Of a stretch of DNA of 64,000 nucleotides, positions 52,500 through 63,944 are shown piece after piece; the first letter of the stretch is position 1, and every line of letters begins with the position of its first letter. A program made the position numbers and the translations under genes. The stretch is taken from positions 103,047,497 through 103,111,496 of the forward strand of contig OY757020.1 of NCBI GenBank assembly GCA_963580285.1. Direction: 5' to 3'. This DNA is from Lucinisca nassula. Lineage: Eukaryota > Mollusca > Bivalvia > Lucinida > Lucinidae. The notes under the pieces were generated by a model, which did no database searches, was not told where the DNA came from, and worked only from the letters and a program-made list of their open reading frames with translations.

Positions 52500-53580
52500 T
52501 CTTTCATATCTCCAAAGTGGTTACTTTTCTGAGGAAAATTTGTGATATTTTCCTTATTTATACCTCAAACATACCGTATTCCCCCTAATTACCGCACATG
52601 CTCCTATAAGCGCACACCAAAGCTATTTTTGAAAAAAATGCATAAGCGCACACGTTACAGTAACCTCCCATTGAAGCTTTCACAGGAAATCCATAAAAAA
52701 AACTTACCGTTATTTCTTCAACAGTGAAGGCAAAGCAACTGCATTTCTGTCAAATTCATTCGACAGCTCTAATACACACTTTAATTCCTCGTTTACGAAA
52801 CTTGCGAAGCAGGAAACAAGATAGTTCAACTGCCAAGACAGTTACCCAAAATGATTGGTGTGCGCTTAATAGGTCGATTTTTCACCACAATTTTTTTATA
52901 CAATTTTGAAAAAACTAAGCGCACGGTGCGTTAATTAGGGCAGATATGGTAGGTTGTGAGTGTTTCTACAACCATCTCATTGAGGCGGTTCTAACAAGTA
53001 CTCATGACCTATGTTTTGGAGCAGAAATAAAAAATAGTGTATACCCCTATAAACCCCACTAACAAATACCCATAACCTATGTTTTGGAGCAGAAATAAAA
53101 AATAGTGTATACCCCTATAAACCCCACTAACAAATACCCATAACCTATGTTTTGGAGCAGAAATAAGAAAAATAGTGTATACCCCTATAAACCCCACTAA
53201 CAAATACCCATAACCTATGTTTTGGAGCAGAAATAAAAAATAGTGTATACCCCTATAAACCCCACTAACAAATACCCATAACCTATGTTTTGGAGCAGAA
53301 ATAAAAAATAGTGTATACCCCTATAAACCCCACTAGCAAATACCCATAACCTATGTTTTGGAGCAGAAATAAGAAAACTAGTGTATACCCCTGTAAACCC
53401 CAGTTTTCCCTATATAAAGAAGGGTTTGCCTGTAAAACCCACAGTTTACCTGTAAACCCCACTAACAAGTACCCATAACCTATGTTTTGGAGTGGAAAAA
53501 AAGAAAAACAGTGTATACCCCTGTAAACCCCAGTTTTCCCTATGTAAAGAAGGGTTTACAGGGGTGTTCAGTACATGGAC
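52500..53580. repeat. F5 hairpin MITE with MITE insertion and tandem arm amplification
   Basis: The F5 arm CTCAAACATA is interrupted by 52574-52949 and resumes GGTTGTGAGTG. The right arm then repeats as 68-70 bp units (53061, 53129, 53199, 53267, 53335) with ACCTATGTTTTGGAGCAGAA and TATACCCCTATAAACCCCAC. Confidence 0.8.
52574..52949. mobile_element. TA-flanked MITE
   Basis: Imperfect ends CCGTATTCCCCCTAATTA / TAATTAGGGCAGATATGG, TA on both sides; comparison with intact F5 arms (CATAGGTTGTG) confirms a TA duplication. Interior AAGCGCACA inverted motifs. Confidence 0.8.
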
Positions 53581-53806
53581 TTGATATTGTGATGTCTTTA
53601 AGGGGATACACAGAAGTATTTTTGTCTACCATGTCAATAGCGGTCAACACTTAAAGGAAAGAATTTGCTCCTGAGGAGCAAATTATTTCCTTTAAGAGTA
53701 GACCCCTTTTTCCATGGGACAGAGTTTATTGAAAAGCAAACAGGCTGTCCCAAAAGTTGACTCCCTTTGAAAAATGGCAGAAAAATCTGCAAGGTGTTTC
53801 CATTTC

Positions 53807-53910
53807 ATCTCAATGTTGGGTAGAAGTCCCACAAAATTGGAAGCAACGTCTCTAAAATGACCTATACAGTGTTGACAGGGACACTAAACCTCAAACCAAA
53901 CAAACAAATC
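53807..53910 (+). repeat. S1 3' fragment
   Basis: TTTCATCTCAATGTTGGGTA to CCAAACAAACAAATCC; 5'-truncated. Confidence 0.75.
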
Positions 53911-54129
53911 CTTTCCCCTTAAGGAAAGGATTTGCTCCCAAGGAGCTAATTCTTTCCTTTTAGTGTAGACCCCCCCCCCCCCAATTTACCAGAAAACAAA
54001 CAGAAAGTCAGAAAATTTGTCTTATTTGCAGAACTGACTGAAAATATCGCAGGTGTATCGATTTCCTCTAACAGGGGCCAGCAAAGTCTCAGCTGAACTG
54101 CCTGATCACAGTTTTATATGACTAACGTA

Positions 54130-54340
54130 AAAATCCAAAAAATTGGGGACACCTTGAGGCCTTGCTGTAATGCTCCTAAAATTTTAACAAATTTATTTCA
54201 TGATCCAGCAATGAGTACAAAAGATGCAGAGGGAATATGGCAAACAGTGTAGACCCAGGAGCAGTCTGATCTTGGTCTGCACTGTTTGCTTAGGCCTGTC
54301 TGTCCCAATACATAGGATCATTACGGTATTCTCGATCAAT
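54130..54340 (-). repeat. F3 hairpin MITE
   Basis: TTGGGGACACCTTGAGGCCT to ATACATAGGATCATTACGGT; palindrome 54238-54291 shortened in the centre. Confidence 0.7.
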
Positions 54341-54366
54341 AGGTGGTTGGTACATGAAGGGACAAC

Positions 54367-54579
54367 TTAACCCTTGTCCTGCTGAATATTCAATTATGCC
54401 GCACCCACTACTGATTATCAACCAATCAGGTTACTTGGTACAAAGTATTGCAACAAATTCACAATCTGGATGACAAACAATGTAGATCCTGATCAGATTG
54501 CTTCTTCAGAAGCCATCTGATCTGGATCTACATTGTTTGAAAGGTAAGGCATATCCGGGCTCAGCAGGACAAGGGTTAA
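54367..54579 (+). mobile_element. F1 MITE, complete
   Basis: 213 bp with TTAA ends, ACTACTGATTATCAACCAAT and a palindrome at 54475-54540; subtype with a CATATCCGGGCTCAGCAGGA right end. Confidence 0.8.
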
Positions 54580-54762
54580 GTGTGGACAGGCTGAGCCAAA
54601 CTTTGCAAGCCCTGCCATAAGATTGTTTTTGTTTTAGAACCTCACTCAATAACTCAACAAGGTTTTATGATGCCTCAACCAAACAAATGGTTGGTGGCAG
54701 CGAACGACGGCATTAGTGTGGGCAGGCTGAGTCGAGACTTTGTGAGCCTTAGCGTAAGATCT

Positions 54763-57697
54763 TTTTAGCTCACCAGAGCCGAAGGCTCCGGGGGAGCTTA
54801 TAGGATAGGCAGTTGTCCGTCGTCGTCGTCTGCGTCGTCGTCGTCGTCTGGCGTCAACACTTTCAAACGACATCTCCTCTGAAGCCACTGGGCCGATTGG
54901 GCCCAAATTTTATCTGTAGCATCCTTGGGCTGGGGGATTGAAATTTGTGTTTTTTATCAAAATCGGCTCATTAGTTTGGTTGCTATGGCAACTTGTAGTT
55001 TCCATAGACTTATAATGGGGAAAATTGAAAAATGGCATTTACTGCCAAGCCTCTGCAGATATTTTGAGAAAACTTTGATAGAAATGTTCCATAGGCAATT
55101 TACTATCTGTTGTATGATTTTAAGCTTTCTGCTCATTTTTATTGGTTGCCATGGAAACCAAAATGCAAAAAATAGACAAAAAATACTTAAAAAATCATCT
55201 CCTCAGAAACCATATGCTCTAGGAGGCTGAGACTTTATGAAAATATTCACCATATTTGCCTTTACAGGTTTTGTGTTTTTTATGAAATTTGGCCTTTTAG
55301 TTTTGTTGCTATGGCAACTTAGAATTTCCATTGACTTATAATGGGGAAAACTGAAAAATGGCATTTACCGCCAAGTCATTGCAGATATTTTTACAAAACT
55401 TACATAAACATGTTCCTTGAGTAAACTTCTCTCAGCCATATGCTTTTATGTCAACCTGGGGATCCCCTAGGTTGTGCCGGGGCCATGCCCCGCCCCCGCC
55501 ACTTCATAAAATGCCTTATATCTCAGAAACCTTACAGATCCCAACCCCTAAACCATATATATTCTTGTTCCTTATGATAAGATGCATTAAGTGACACCAA
55601 CCTGGGGGTCCCCCGGGATGTGCCGGGGACATGCCCTGCCCCCTCTATTTCATAAAATGCCATTTATCTCAGAAACCATTCAGATCCCCACCCCTAAACT
55701 ATATATATTCTTGTTCCTTATGCTAAGATGCATTAAGTGACACCAACCTTGTGGTCCCCCCGGGATGTGCCGGGGACATGCCCCACCCCCTCCACTTCAT
55801 AAAATGCCATTTATCTCAGAAACCATTGAGATCCCCACCCCTAAACCATATATATTCTTGTTCCTTATGATAAGACACATTCAGTGATACCAACATTGGG
55901 GTCTCTCTGGGGTGCGCTGGGGCCATGCCCCACCCTTCCACTTCATAAATGCCATATATCACAGAAACCATTCAGATCCCCACCCCTAAACTATATATAT
56001 TCTTGTTTCTTATGATAAGACGCATTCAGTGACACCAATCTGAGGGTCCCCTAGGATGTGGTGGGGCTTATGCCCCACCCCCTCCACTTCGTAAAAGGCT
56101 GAATATCTCAGAAACCGTTCAGATCCCCACCCCTAAACCATTTAAATTCTTGTTCCTTATGATAAGACGCATTCAGTGATACCAACCTTAGGGTCTCCCT
56201 TGCCGCACGGGGGCTATGCCCGACCCCTCCACTTCATAAAAGGCCCAATATCTCAGAAACCGTTCAGATCCCCACCCCTAAACCATATAAATTCTTGTTC
56301 CTTATGTTAAGATGCATTCAGTGATATCAACCTAAGGATCTCCCAGGCCGCACCAGGGCTATGCCCCAACCTTCCACTTCATAAAAGGTGATATATCTCG
56401 GAAACCCTTCAGATCCCCACCCCAAAACCATGTATATTCTTGTTTCTTATGAAAAGACGCATTCAGTGACACCAATCTGGGGGTCCCCTAGGATGTGCCA
56501 GGGCTATGCCCCACCCCCTGCACTTAGTAAAAGCCCAATATCTCAGAAACCATTCAGATCCCCACCCCTAAAGCATATAAATTCTTGTTACTTATGATAA
56601 GACGCATTTAGTGATACCAATCTAAGGGTCTCCCGGGCCGCACGGGGGCTGTGCCCCACAACTCCACTTCATAAAAGGTGATATGTCTCGGAAACCATTC
56701 AGATCCCCATCCCAAAACCATATACATTCTTGTTTCATATGATAAGACGCATTCATTGAAACCAACCTGGGGGTCCTCTGGGATGTGCCCGGGCCATGCC
56801 CAACCCACTCCACTTCGTAAAAGGCTCAATATCTCAGAAACCATTCAGAACCCCCACCCCTAAACCATATATATTCTTGTTCCTTATGATGAGACACATT
56901 CAGTGATACCAACCTAGGGGTCTCTGGGGGTGTGCTGGGGCTATGCCCCACCCTTCCACTTCATAAAATGCAATATATCTCAGAAACTGTTCAGATCCCC
57001 ACCCCTAAAATATGTATATTTGTGTTCCCTATAATAAGACTCATTCACTCACATCAATGCGTCTATGTGCTAGGGCAACATGCTGATGCAATGGCCCACG
57101 CCTCTACTTCATAAAAGGCCATATTTCTCAGACACCATTAAGATCCCCACCTCATAATCATATATATTATTGTTTCTTATGATTAGACACATTCAGTCAC
57201 ACAAACTTGGTGGTCCACAGGGGCCATTCCTCTCCTCATCATTTCATAAGAGGGCCTCATATCTTGGAAACTGTTCATATCCCCACCCCTAAACAATATA
57301 TTTTCTTGGTCCTTATTATAAGACACATTCAGCGACAACAATCTTGGCTTTCCTGGGGTCTGCCAGTGCTATGCTCCAACCCCTTCGCAGCTTAAAAGGC
57401 CTTATATCTCAGAAACAGTACACATCCCAACCCCTAAACTATATATATTCATGTGCCTTATGATAAGATGGATTCAGTGATACCATTCAGGGCTCTGTTG
57501 GGTCCATGTCTCATCCTTCCTCCTCATAAAAGGCCTAATATTTCAGATACAGAGTCCACATGGGTGCTCATTTTGAAATGGGGGTTTGTTTGGGAGACTT
57601 TATAATCAATAAATTAAAACCTGAAACCATACATGGCTGCCAGTGGGCAGTGTCCGCCTGAGTTCTGGTGAGCATTGTGGCCCATGGGCCTCTTGTT
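54763..57697 (+). mobile_element. AGCTCACC-type element with ~148-bp array
   Basis: Left TTTTTAGCTCACCAG with foldback GAGCCGAAGGCTC; right CTGGTGAGC and CATGGGCCTCTTGTTTG. Contains (GTC)n near 54818-54850, two ~290-bp units with GTTGCTATGGCAACTT, then about 14 units with CAGATCCCCACCCCTAAA and ATTCTTGTTCCTTATGATAA. Same end architecture as 48703-52038 but an unrelated array. Confidence 0.75.
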
Positions 57698-57899
57698 TGT
57701 TTTAGGACATAGTTCACACAATCTGGAAAGTTTATCAGTGCATTGACCCTTGGAGCATCAATCATGAATCATGGGCCCAGATAGTTAATGTCATCTGCTG
57801 TAGAATTGTGTTTGGTGCTTGAAGGGTTCAATAGTATATCATCATGCTGCATTTTATTTATTGATTATAAAATTGTTTTGCTGCTTACATAAGTTGTTA

Positions 57900-58110
57900 A
57901 CCCTTAAGATGCGGAAAAAACAACACATCTGAAAATGTTGTCTGCTTATGTCGTCTGCTGAATCTTCTTGCAAACTTTTTAGATACAGGCAAACAGTGTA
58001 GACCCAGATCTGTCTGCTCCTAGAGGAGCAGTCTCATCTGGGTCAACACTGTTTGCAAAAATGACTTAAAGTAACCGGCAGACAGTAAAGCAGACGACAA
58101 TTGTCGTGAT
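57900..58110. repeat. Hairpin repeat
   Basis: AACCCTTAAGATGCGGAAAA, ATTCTTGCAAACTTTT and the palindrome at 57988-58057; same family as 385-520 and 3160-3347. Confidence 0.65.
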
Positions 58111-58287
58111 TGACATTTTATAGGTTATTCTATAAACCACCTTTTTACAATCTAACCATGCTACAAAAATTGTTTTTACACAACTGTAACAAAGAAAAGT
58201 TACATACCTTGAAACATGAATTTTACAAATTATTGTCAGCCAAATCATTCTCTGTTTTTTGCAATAATTCTACAAGTATACATTAAT

Positions 58288-58720
58288 GATGGGAGACTTG
58301 TTATGCTAATCACCTTGTAAACCAGAGGTTGTGGGTTCAATTCTGGGCTTTTTCAGACTTTCAAATGAGTTCACCAAGGTGATCGTAGATCTTAGTTGTT
58401 TTTGTTTGTTTGTTTGATTTGGGGTTTTACGTCCCCGTCAACACTGTAAAGATCATTTTGGAGACGTTACTTCCAATTTTGTGGGACTTTACCCAATGTT
58501 GAGATGAAATGACATCTCAAGTCCTGTCGCCCAATGAAACCAATAGGGTTTATTAGCATGGACGGTCCGACTCGCATCGCTTTGCCTGGGCAGGCTTAGA
58601 TCCTGAAAGCGGTTTTCCAGTAGTTGTGTGCGGGGTCCGATTTAGCATCAAGCAGCCCGTATATTTCTTTAAGCCCCGATGGACGGGGGCCGAGATCTTA
58701 GTTGTAATCTTCTGGTTAGC
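58288..58720 (+). mobile_element. S3 SINE interrupted by S1
   Basis: S3 part GGGAGACTTGTTATGCTAAT, GTGGGTTCAATTCTGGGC, GTAGATCTTAGTTGT; the 13-mer AGATCTTAGTTGT recurs at 58693 after S1. Confidence 0.8.
58400..58692 (-). mobile_element. S1 SINE-like retroposon in S3
   Basis: Exact 13-bp duplication at 58387 and 58693; TTTGTTTGTTTGATTTGGGG tail, CCCCGATGGACGGGGGCC head. Confidence 0.9.
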
Positions 58721-58724
58721 AAGT

Positions 58725-59215
58725 AATGAACACCCATCTTTATATAGAGAAAAGCGGGGTTTACAGAGGTATTCTTTACAGAGGTACAGAGGTATCTTTA
58801 TTTTCCTTATTTTTGTTCAAGGTACTGGTCAGAAACGCCACAATGAGGTAGTTCTAACAAGCACACTTAATCTATGTTTTGACTAGAAATAAAAAACAAT
58901 ATTATAAAGTTTTATCTGCAAATCATTACAATAACACACCCGTGTGACTGTCAGATCATTCTTCTGATAAAAAATTTATTATAATTTCCTTATTTATACT
59001 TCAATCATAGGTTGTGGGTACTTGTTAGAACCGACTCTTCGAGGCGGTTCTAACAAGTACCCACAGCCTATGTCTTAGAACAGAATCAAGCCAGTACTAA
59101 CGAGTACCCACATCCTAAGTCTTAGAAAAGAAAGAAGATAAATTATGTATACCCATGTTTCGGCTATTTAAGGTGGGGTTTAGAGGGGTGTTCAGTACAC
59201 AGACTTGTTAACGTG
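58725..59215. repeat. F5 hairpin copies
   Basis: Two F5 units; the second has the near-perfect stem ATAGGTTGTGGGTACTTGTT / AACAAGTACCCACAGCCTAT at about 59008-59072. Confidence 0.7.
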
Positions 59216-59263
59216 ATGTGGTTTTTCAAGCACTATAAAAGATGCCACTGTAGTGCAAGGATA

Positions 59264-59488
59264 CTGTTGTCGGAGGATAAGTTGAAAGTGACGCCAGCGA
59301 ATGTTTTTGTTATTAAGCACTGTCCACTGTTGCCAAAAGGTAACGATGCTTCGGTTATGATAATTATAACGGTACAATCTGTCTTGCCAACCAATGAAGG
59401 GTGTGATAATGATAACGGTACAATCTGTCAAACCTACCTGTGATGGTTTACTCCTATAAGCCACTGTCAACTTATCTTCCGACAACAG
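59264..59488. mobile_element. TA-flanked MITE with ~28-bp TIRs
   Basis: CTGTTGTCGGAGGATAAGTT and the inverse of CTGTTGTCGGAAGATAAGTT, with TA outside both. Internal direct repeat ATAACGGTACAATCTGTC. Tc1/mariner type by target. Confidence 0.85.
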
Positions 59489-59595
59489 TATGTTATAGTT
59501 GTTATTCAGCCTGTGTTTTCATCTTTATTAGCTTGAACAAATAACATTGTACATACTTTGATTTACTTTTCATTAACATAATAACACACACATGT

Positions 59596-59808
59596 TTAAC
59601 TCCTATCCTGCTGTTCATGACAACCCCTATCTTTGCAAACAGTGTACATCCAGATCAGGTGGCTTCTTAAGAAGCCATCTGATCAGGATCTACACTGTTT
59701 AACATTCAGTTTACGAATTTGTAGGAATAAATTACATCAAGTATAGTGATTGGTTCAAAGTCAGAATTGGGTGTGGCTAAATTGAATATTCAGCAGGATA
59801 AGGGTTAA
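59596..59808 (-). mobile_element. F1 MITE, complete
   Basis: 213 bp with TTAA ends; palindrome 59635-59702. Confidence 0.8.
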
Positions 59809-59924
59809 ACATAGCTGTTTTATAGGTCTGAAGCGTGTCTGTCATCAGAATTTATGATTATCTCCGTATGATTGCTTGTAGAAGCCACCACATTGATGTC
59901 ATTCTAATCTTCATGATAACAAGT

Positions 59925-60088
59925 CAGAGGTGTAAAATTTCCCTCAAACTTACTCGCCCTTATCCTCTAAACTGTTCATTTAGGTGCTAAAAATGAAGAA
60001 AAAGTAAGGTCAGTTTTGAAAACCTTACTCGCCCTGCCTTAAAACTTACTCGCAAATGCGAGCGGGCGAGTGGAATTTTACACCCCTG
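59925..60088 (-). mobile_element. 164-bp MITE, 5-bp duplication (copy 2)
   Basis: Same length and ends as 20227-20390 in inverse orientation (CAGAGGTGTAAAATT / AATTTTACACCCCTG); flanked by CAAGT (59920, 60089). Confidence 0.88.
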
Positions 60089-60469
60089 CAAGTCCGTGTA
60101 ATGAACATCCCGTCTGAAACCCTTTTTTGTAAAGTGAAACTTGAGGTTAACAGGGTTATACGTAATTTTTCTTATTTTGCTCCAAGACAGGTAGAACAGC
60201 CTCATAGGCAATTCTAACAAGCAGTTACAGCCTTTCTTTGGAAAATAAAATTTTAATCAAAATATCTGAGTTTCATGAGAAAATAACCGTTTTTGAGATA
60301 AGAAAGAATGCATTTGTCACGCGGGTGTGTTATCGATATTTGAGCAGCCACATCCTGTGTTTGGAGCAGTTCAATTACAGAGTCCAGCAACTGCCTTTTA
60401 AATGTCAATATCGAAAATTAATGCATTGTACTATCCAAGCAGCTAGCACAAAACTGCTACCATAAAAAT

Positions 60470-60910
60470 CCTAAAAATTCGGACTCCTTGAAGACTTACT
60501 GAAATTCTCCTAAAGTTTTAAGAAATTTGTGTCATTATCCAGCAAGGAGTCCAAAAGGTCCAGACAGAATGGCAAACAGTGTAGACCCCTGATCAGACTG
60601 CTTCAGGAGCAGTCTGAGCAGATCTGCACTGTTTGTTTAGGTCTGTCAAATCCAGTACTTTGGATCATTACAGTAATTAGACTTTGCAGCTGGGCAGGTT
60701 GTCCAGCACCTTCCGTAAAAATCCAAAAAATTCGGACAACTTGAGGACTAGCTGTAATTCATAATTCTCCTAAAATTTTTTAAGATTTGTTTCTCAATCT
60801 TGCAAGGAATTCAAAAGGTGCAGACTGAATGGCAAATAGTGTAGGTCCTGGGTCTTCACTGTTTGCTTGGGCCTGTCTGTCCAAATACTTAGGATCATTA
60901 TGGTATGTAG
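60470..60910 (-). repeat. Two F3 hairpin MITEs in tandem
   Basis: 60470-60680 and 60710-60910, each AAAATTCGGACNNCTTGA, TTTTAAGAAATTTGT-like, shared palindrome (60572-60638; the second reduced to 60834-60873) and ACTTAGGATCATTA end. Confidence 0.7.
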
Positions 60911-61389
60911 TTTGGAAATGCCATAAAATAAGTTCTCTCAAGATGTACCTCTATTGTTACATGTAAGATAACAAATGTGCCCTCAGGTATTCTCAATAAA
61001 GAATCAAAGCTTAAAAATTGAGTGATTGACCAAAAAAATGTTACATTATATGTTATACAAGTAGATTGTTTCATTAATTAAAAAGAGGTAATGTTTCTGA
61101 ACAAATTTCATATGAGATTAACAGAACAGAGCAAAAATTCATTACCTCTTCAATATGAGTCGATTGACATACAATGGTTTATAAAGTTTTTAAATGATTA
61201 AGAATAAAAGGCAACAAAGGTGGATTCTAGTCTAGACTATCTTAACCTACAAAAACGATCTGGAGACCAAGTGCTTAGGTATAGGTATACATAACTCCTA
61301 GCTGTACAAGTAATTAACATCTTGGGGCATTATAACTTTTCTGTTTGAAAACATGGCTTAAATGGGTTTGCAAGCCTGCTGGCATACCA
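60911..61389. other. Unassigned stretch
   Basis: AATAAA occurs at about 60986 but there is no support for a transcript end. Inverted AAAGAGGTAATGTTTCTGAA / TTCATTACCTCTTCAATA at about 61081-61155. No coding. Confidence 0.4.
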
Positions 61390-61602
61390 CTAACCCTTGT
61401 CCTGCTGAATATTCAAATATGCCACACCCACTACTGATTATCAACCAATCAGATTGCTCGATGTAAATTATTGCAACAAATTCACAATCTGAATGGCAAA
61501 CAATGTAGATCCTGATCAGATGGCTTCGTCAGAAGCCATCTGATCTGGATCTACATTGTTTCAAAGATAAGGCATATCCGGGATTAGCAGGACAAGGGTT
61601 AA
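61390..61602 (+). mobile_element. F1 MITE
   Basis: CTAACCCTTGTCCTGCTG to GGACAAGGGTTAA; palindrome 61497-61562; same subtype as 54367. Confidence 0.78.
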
Positions 61603-61978
61603 TTTATTTGGTGCCATTTTATAGCAGAATGTCAGTAAAAAGCACGGGAGCTAAAGTTGCCATGTCCACCTTGTTGGCCACTAGTCATGTGATCTCTCAT
61701 AATTGGACAGATTGTAGATGAAATATACCATTTTTATCCATTTATACCGTACGCAACCGACAGGATCAGATATTCAAACATTTTACCGAAATACATAATA
61801 CACATTGCTGTGCCTGCAACAATCATTAACAAAGACCCTACTTTTTCAACCTATATAAATAATATTTTGGCTCTCTTTTCAGGGCTGCTCACTCACAGAT
61901 TTGACGCAAGCATTACGATAATACACCCGTGCGAGATAGTGCATAGTGCATTCTTTTCACATCTCCATACTGGATACT

Positions 61979-63149
61979 TTTTTAGCTCACCTGTCACGTA
62001 GTGACCAGGTGAGCTTTTGGGATCACTTTTTGTCCGTCGTCCGTTGTGCGTGCATCCGTGCGTGCGTCCGTAAACTTTTTCTTCAAACAACATCTCCTCC
62101 TAAACCACTGATCGGATTTTGACCAAACTTCACAGGAATGATCCTTAGGTGGTCCCTTTTCAAAGTTGTTCAAATGGTTCCGGTCTGTTGCACATCTAGG
62201 TCACAGGAGCTAAAAATAAACTTTTTTTACTGAAAATCTTTAAAAATCTTCTCCTCTGAAACCGCAAGGCCCAGGTCTTTGATATTTGGTATGAAGCTTC
62301 ATCAAGTGGACCTCTACCAAGATTGTTCAAATTATAGCCCTGGGGCCAAAAATGCCCCCGCCCTGGGGGCCTTTGGTTTTACCTAGACTTATATAGGGAA
62401 AATATTTAAAAATCTTCTTCTCTGAAACCGCAAGGCCCAGTTCTTTGATATTTGGTGTGAAGCTTCATCTAGTGGACTTCTATCAAGATTGTACAAATTA
62501 TGGGCCCTTTGGTTTTACATTGGCTTATACAGGGAAAATCTTTAAAAATCTTCTTCTCCAAAACCTGATGGCCCAGTTCTTTGAATTTAGTGTGTAGCTT
62601 CATCTAGTGGACTTCTACCAAGATTGTTCAAATCATAGCCCTTGGGTCGAAAATGCCCCGGCCCTGGGGCCCTTCGTTTTTACATTGACTTATATAAGGA
62701 AATTTAAAAAAAAAATTCTACTCTGAAACTGCAAGGCCCAGGTCTTTGATATTTGGTGTGAAGCTTCATCTAAATTGTTCAAATTATAGCCCTAGGAAAT
62801 AGACGTCAAGGCAATGAAAACCTTTGAAAATCTTCTTGTCTGAAAGCAGAAGGCCAAGGTCTTTGATATTTGGTATGAAGCTTTGTCTTGTGGATTTCTA
62901 CCAAGATGGTAAAAATGGCCCGCCCCGGGGACCCCAAGGTTTATATAGACTTATTTAAGAAAAACGTTTAAAAATCTTGTCTGAAACCAGGAGTCTCCAT
63001 TTTTTGTTATTTGGTATGAAGCTTCACCTTTTAGACCACTACCAAGATTAATCATATTATATCCCAGGGCCAATAATGGCTCTCCCAGGGGCCCACTTGA
63101 TACCCTATGGATCAGGTGAGCGATCCAGGGCCATAATGGCCCTCTTGTT
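61979..63149 (+). mobile_element. AGCTCACC-type element, short form
   Basis: Left hairpin AGCTCACCTGTCACGTAGTG ... CAGGTGAGCT; right ATCAGGTGAGCGATCCAGGG then a hairpin AGGGCCATAATGGCCCT and CTTGTT. The core has ~165-bp units of the same family as array 2 of 48703-52038, here about six diverged units, and no 145-bp array. Confidence 0.78.
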
Positions 63150-63370
63150 GATGAGAATCCATGAAATTTTCTTATTTATTCTGCAAACATAGGTTATGGG
63201 TGCTCGTTAGAACCGCCTCATTGAGGCGGTTCTAATGAGTACCCACAGCCTATGTCTTGGAGCAGAAATAAGAAAAATAATGTATACCCCCTTAAACCCC
63301 AGTTTTCTATTTTTAAAGCAGGGTTAAGTGGGGTGTTCATTTCACGGACGTGTTCATGTGATGTTAGTCT
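63150..63370. repeat. F5 hairpin MITE
   Basis: Stem ACATAGGTTATGGGTGCTCG / GAGTACCCACAGCCTATGTC around CCTCATTGAGG at 63187-63257. Confidence 0.75.
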
Positions 63371-63493
63371 TGAACCAGTCTTAGAAGAACCTGATCAGCA
63401 GTTGTGGTCACAAAACATGACCGGAACATAACTAATACTGTGATGGAAACTGACACTGATACTGTGAAATTGATATCGATACGGTGATAAGCA

Positions 63494-63796
63494 TGGCCCC
63501 GCCCATAGGGGCTTGAAGAAATATATGGGCTGCATGATGCTTTCACGCAGAGCTGAGTCCGGTCCGCACACTAGTACTGGTAAACCACTTAGTGGATCTA
63601 AGCCTGTCCAGGAACCGCGATGTGAGGCGGACCGTCCATGCTAATAAACCCTATTGGTTTCATTGGGCGACAGGGCTTGAGATGTAATTTCATCTCAATG
63701 TCGGGTAAAAGTCCCACAAAATTGGAAGCAACGTCTCCAAAATGACCTATACAGTGTTGACGGGGATGTTAAACCTCAAATCAAACAAACAAACAA
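63494..63796 (+). mobile_element. S1 SINE-like retroposon
   Basis: Exact 13-bp duplication ACGGTGATAAGCA at 63481 and 63797; tail (AAAC)n. Confidence 0.92.
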
Positions 63797-63944
63797 ACGG
63801 TGATAAGCAATACAGTTGCTGATGATATGTATTATTGAACATGCCGATCTCAGGTGGTTCAGTGTCAAGCCCTAAAATGATAAAAATGAACTTTGTGTCA
63901 TACATTATTTTTTTCATAAAAATCTAGACATTTTTAGTGAGCCT

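Noticed and set aside
60986..60991. AATAAA as the SLC20 polyadenylation signal
   Set aside because: It lies almost 20 kb after the stop codon among repeats, with no supporting downstream element; the real transcript end cannot be chosen from sequence alone.
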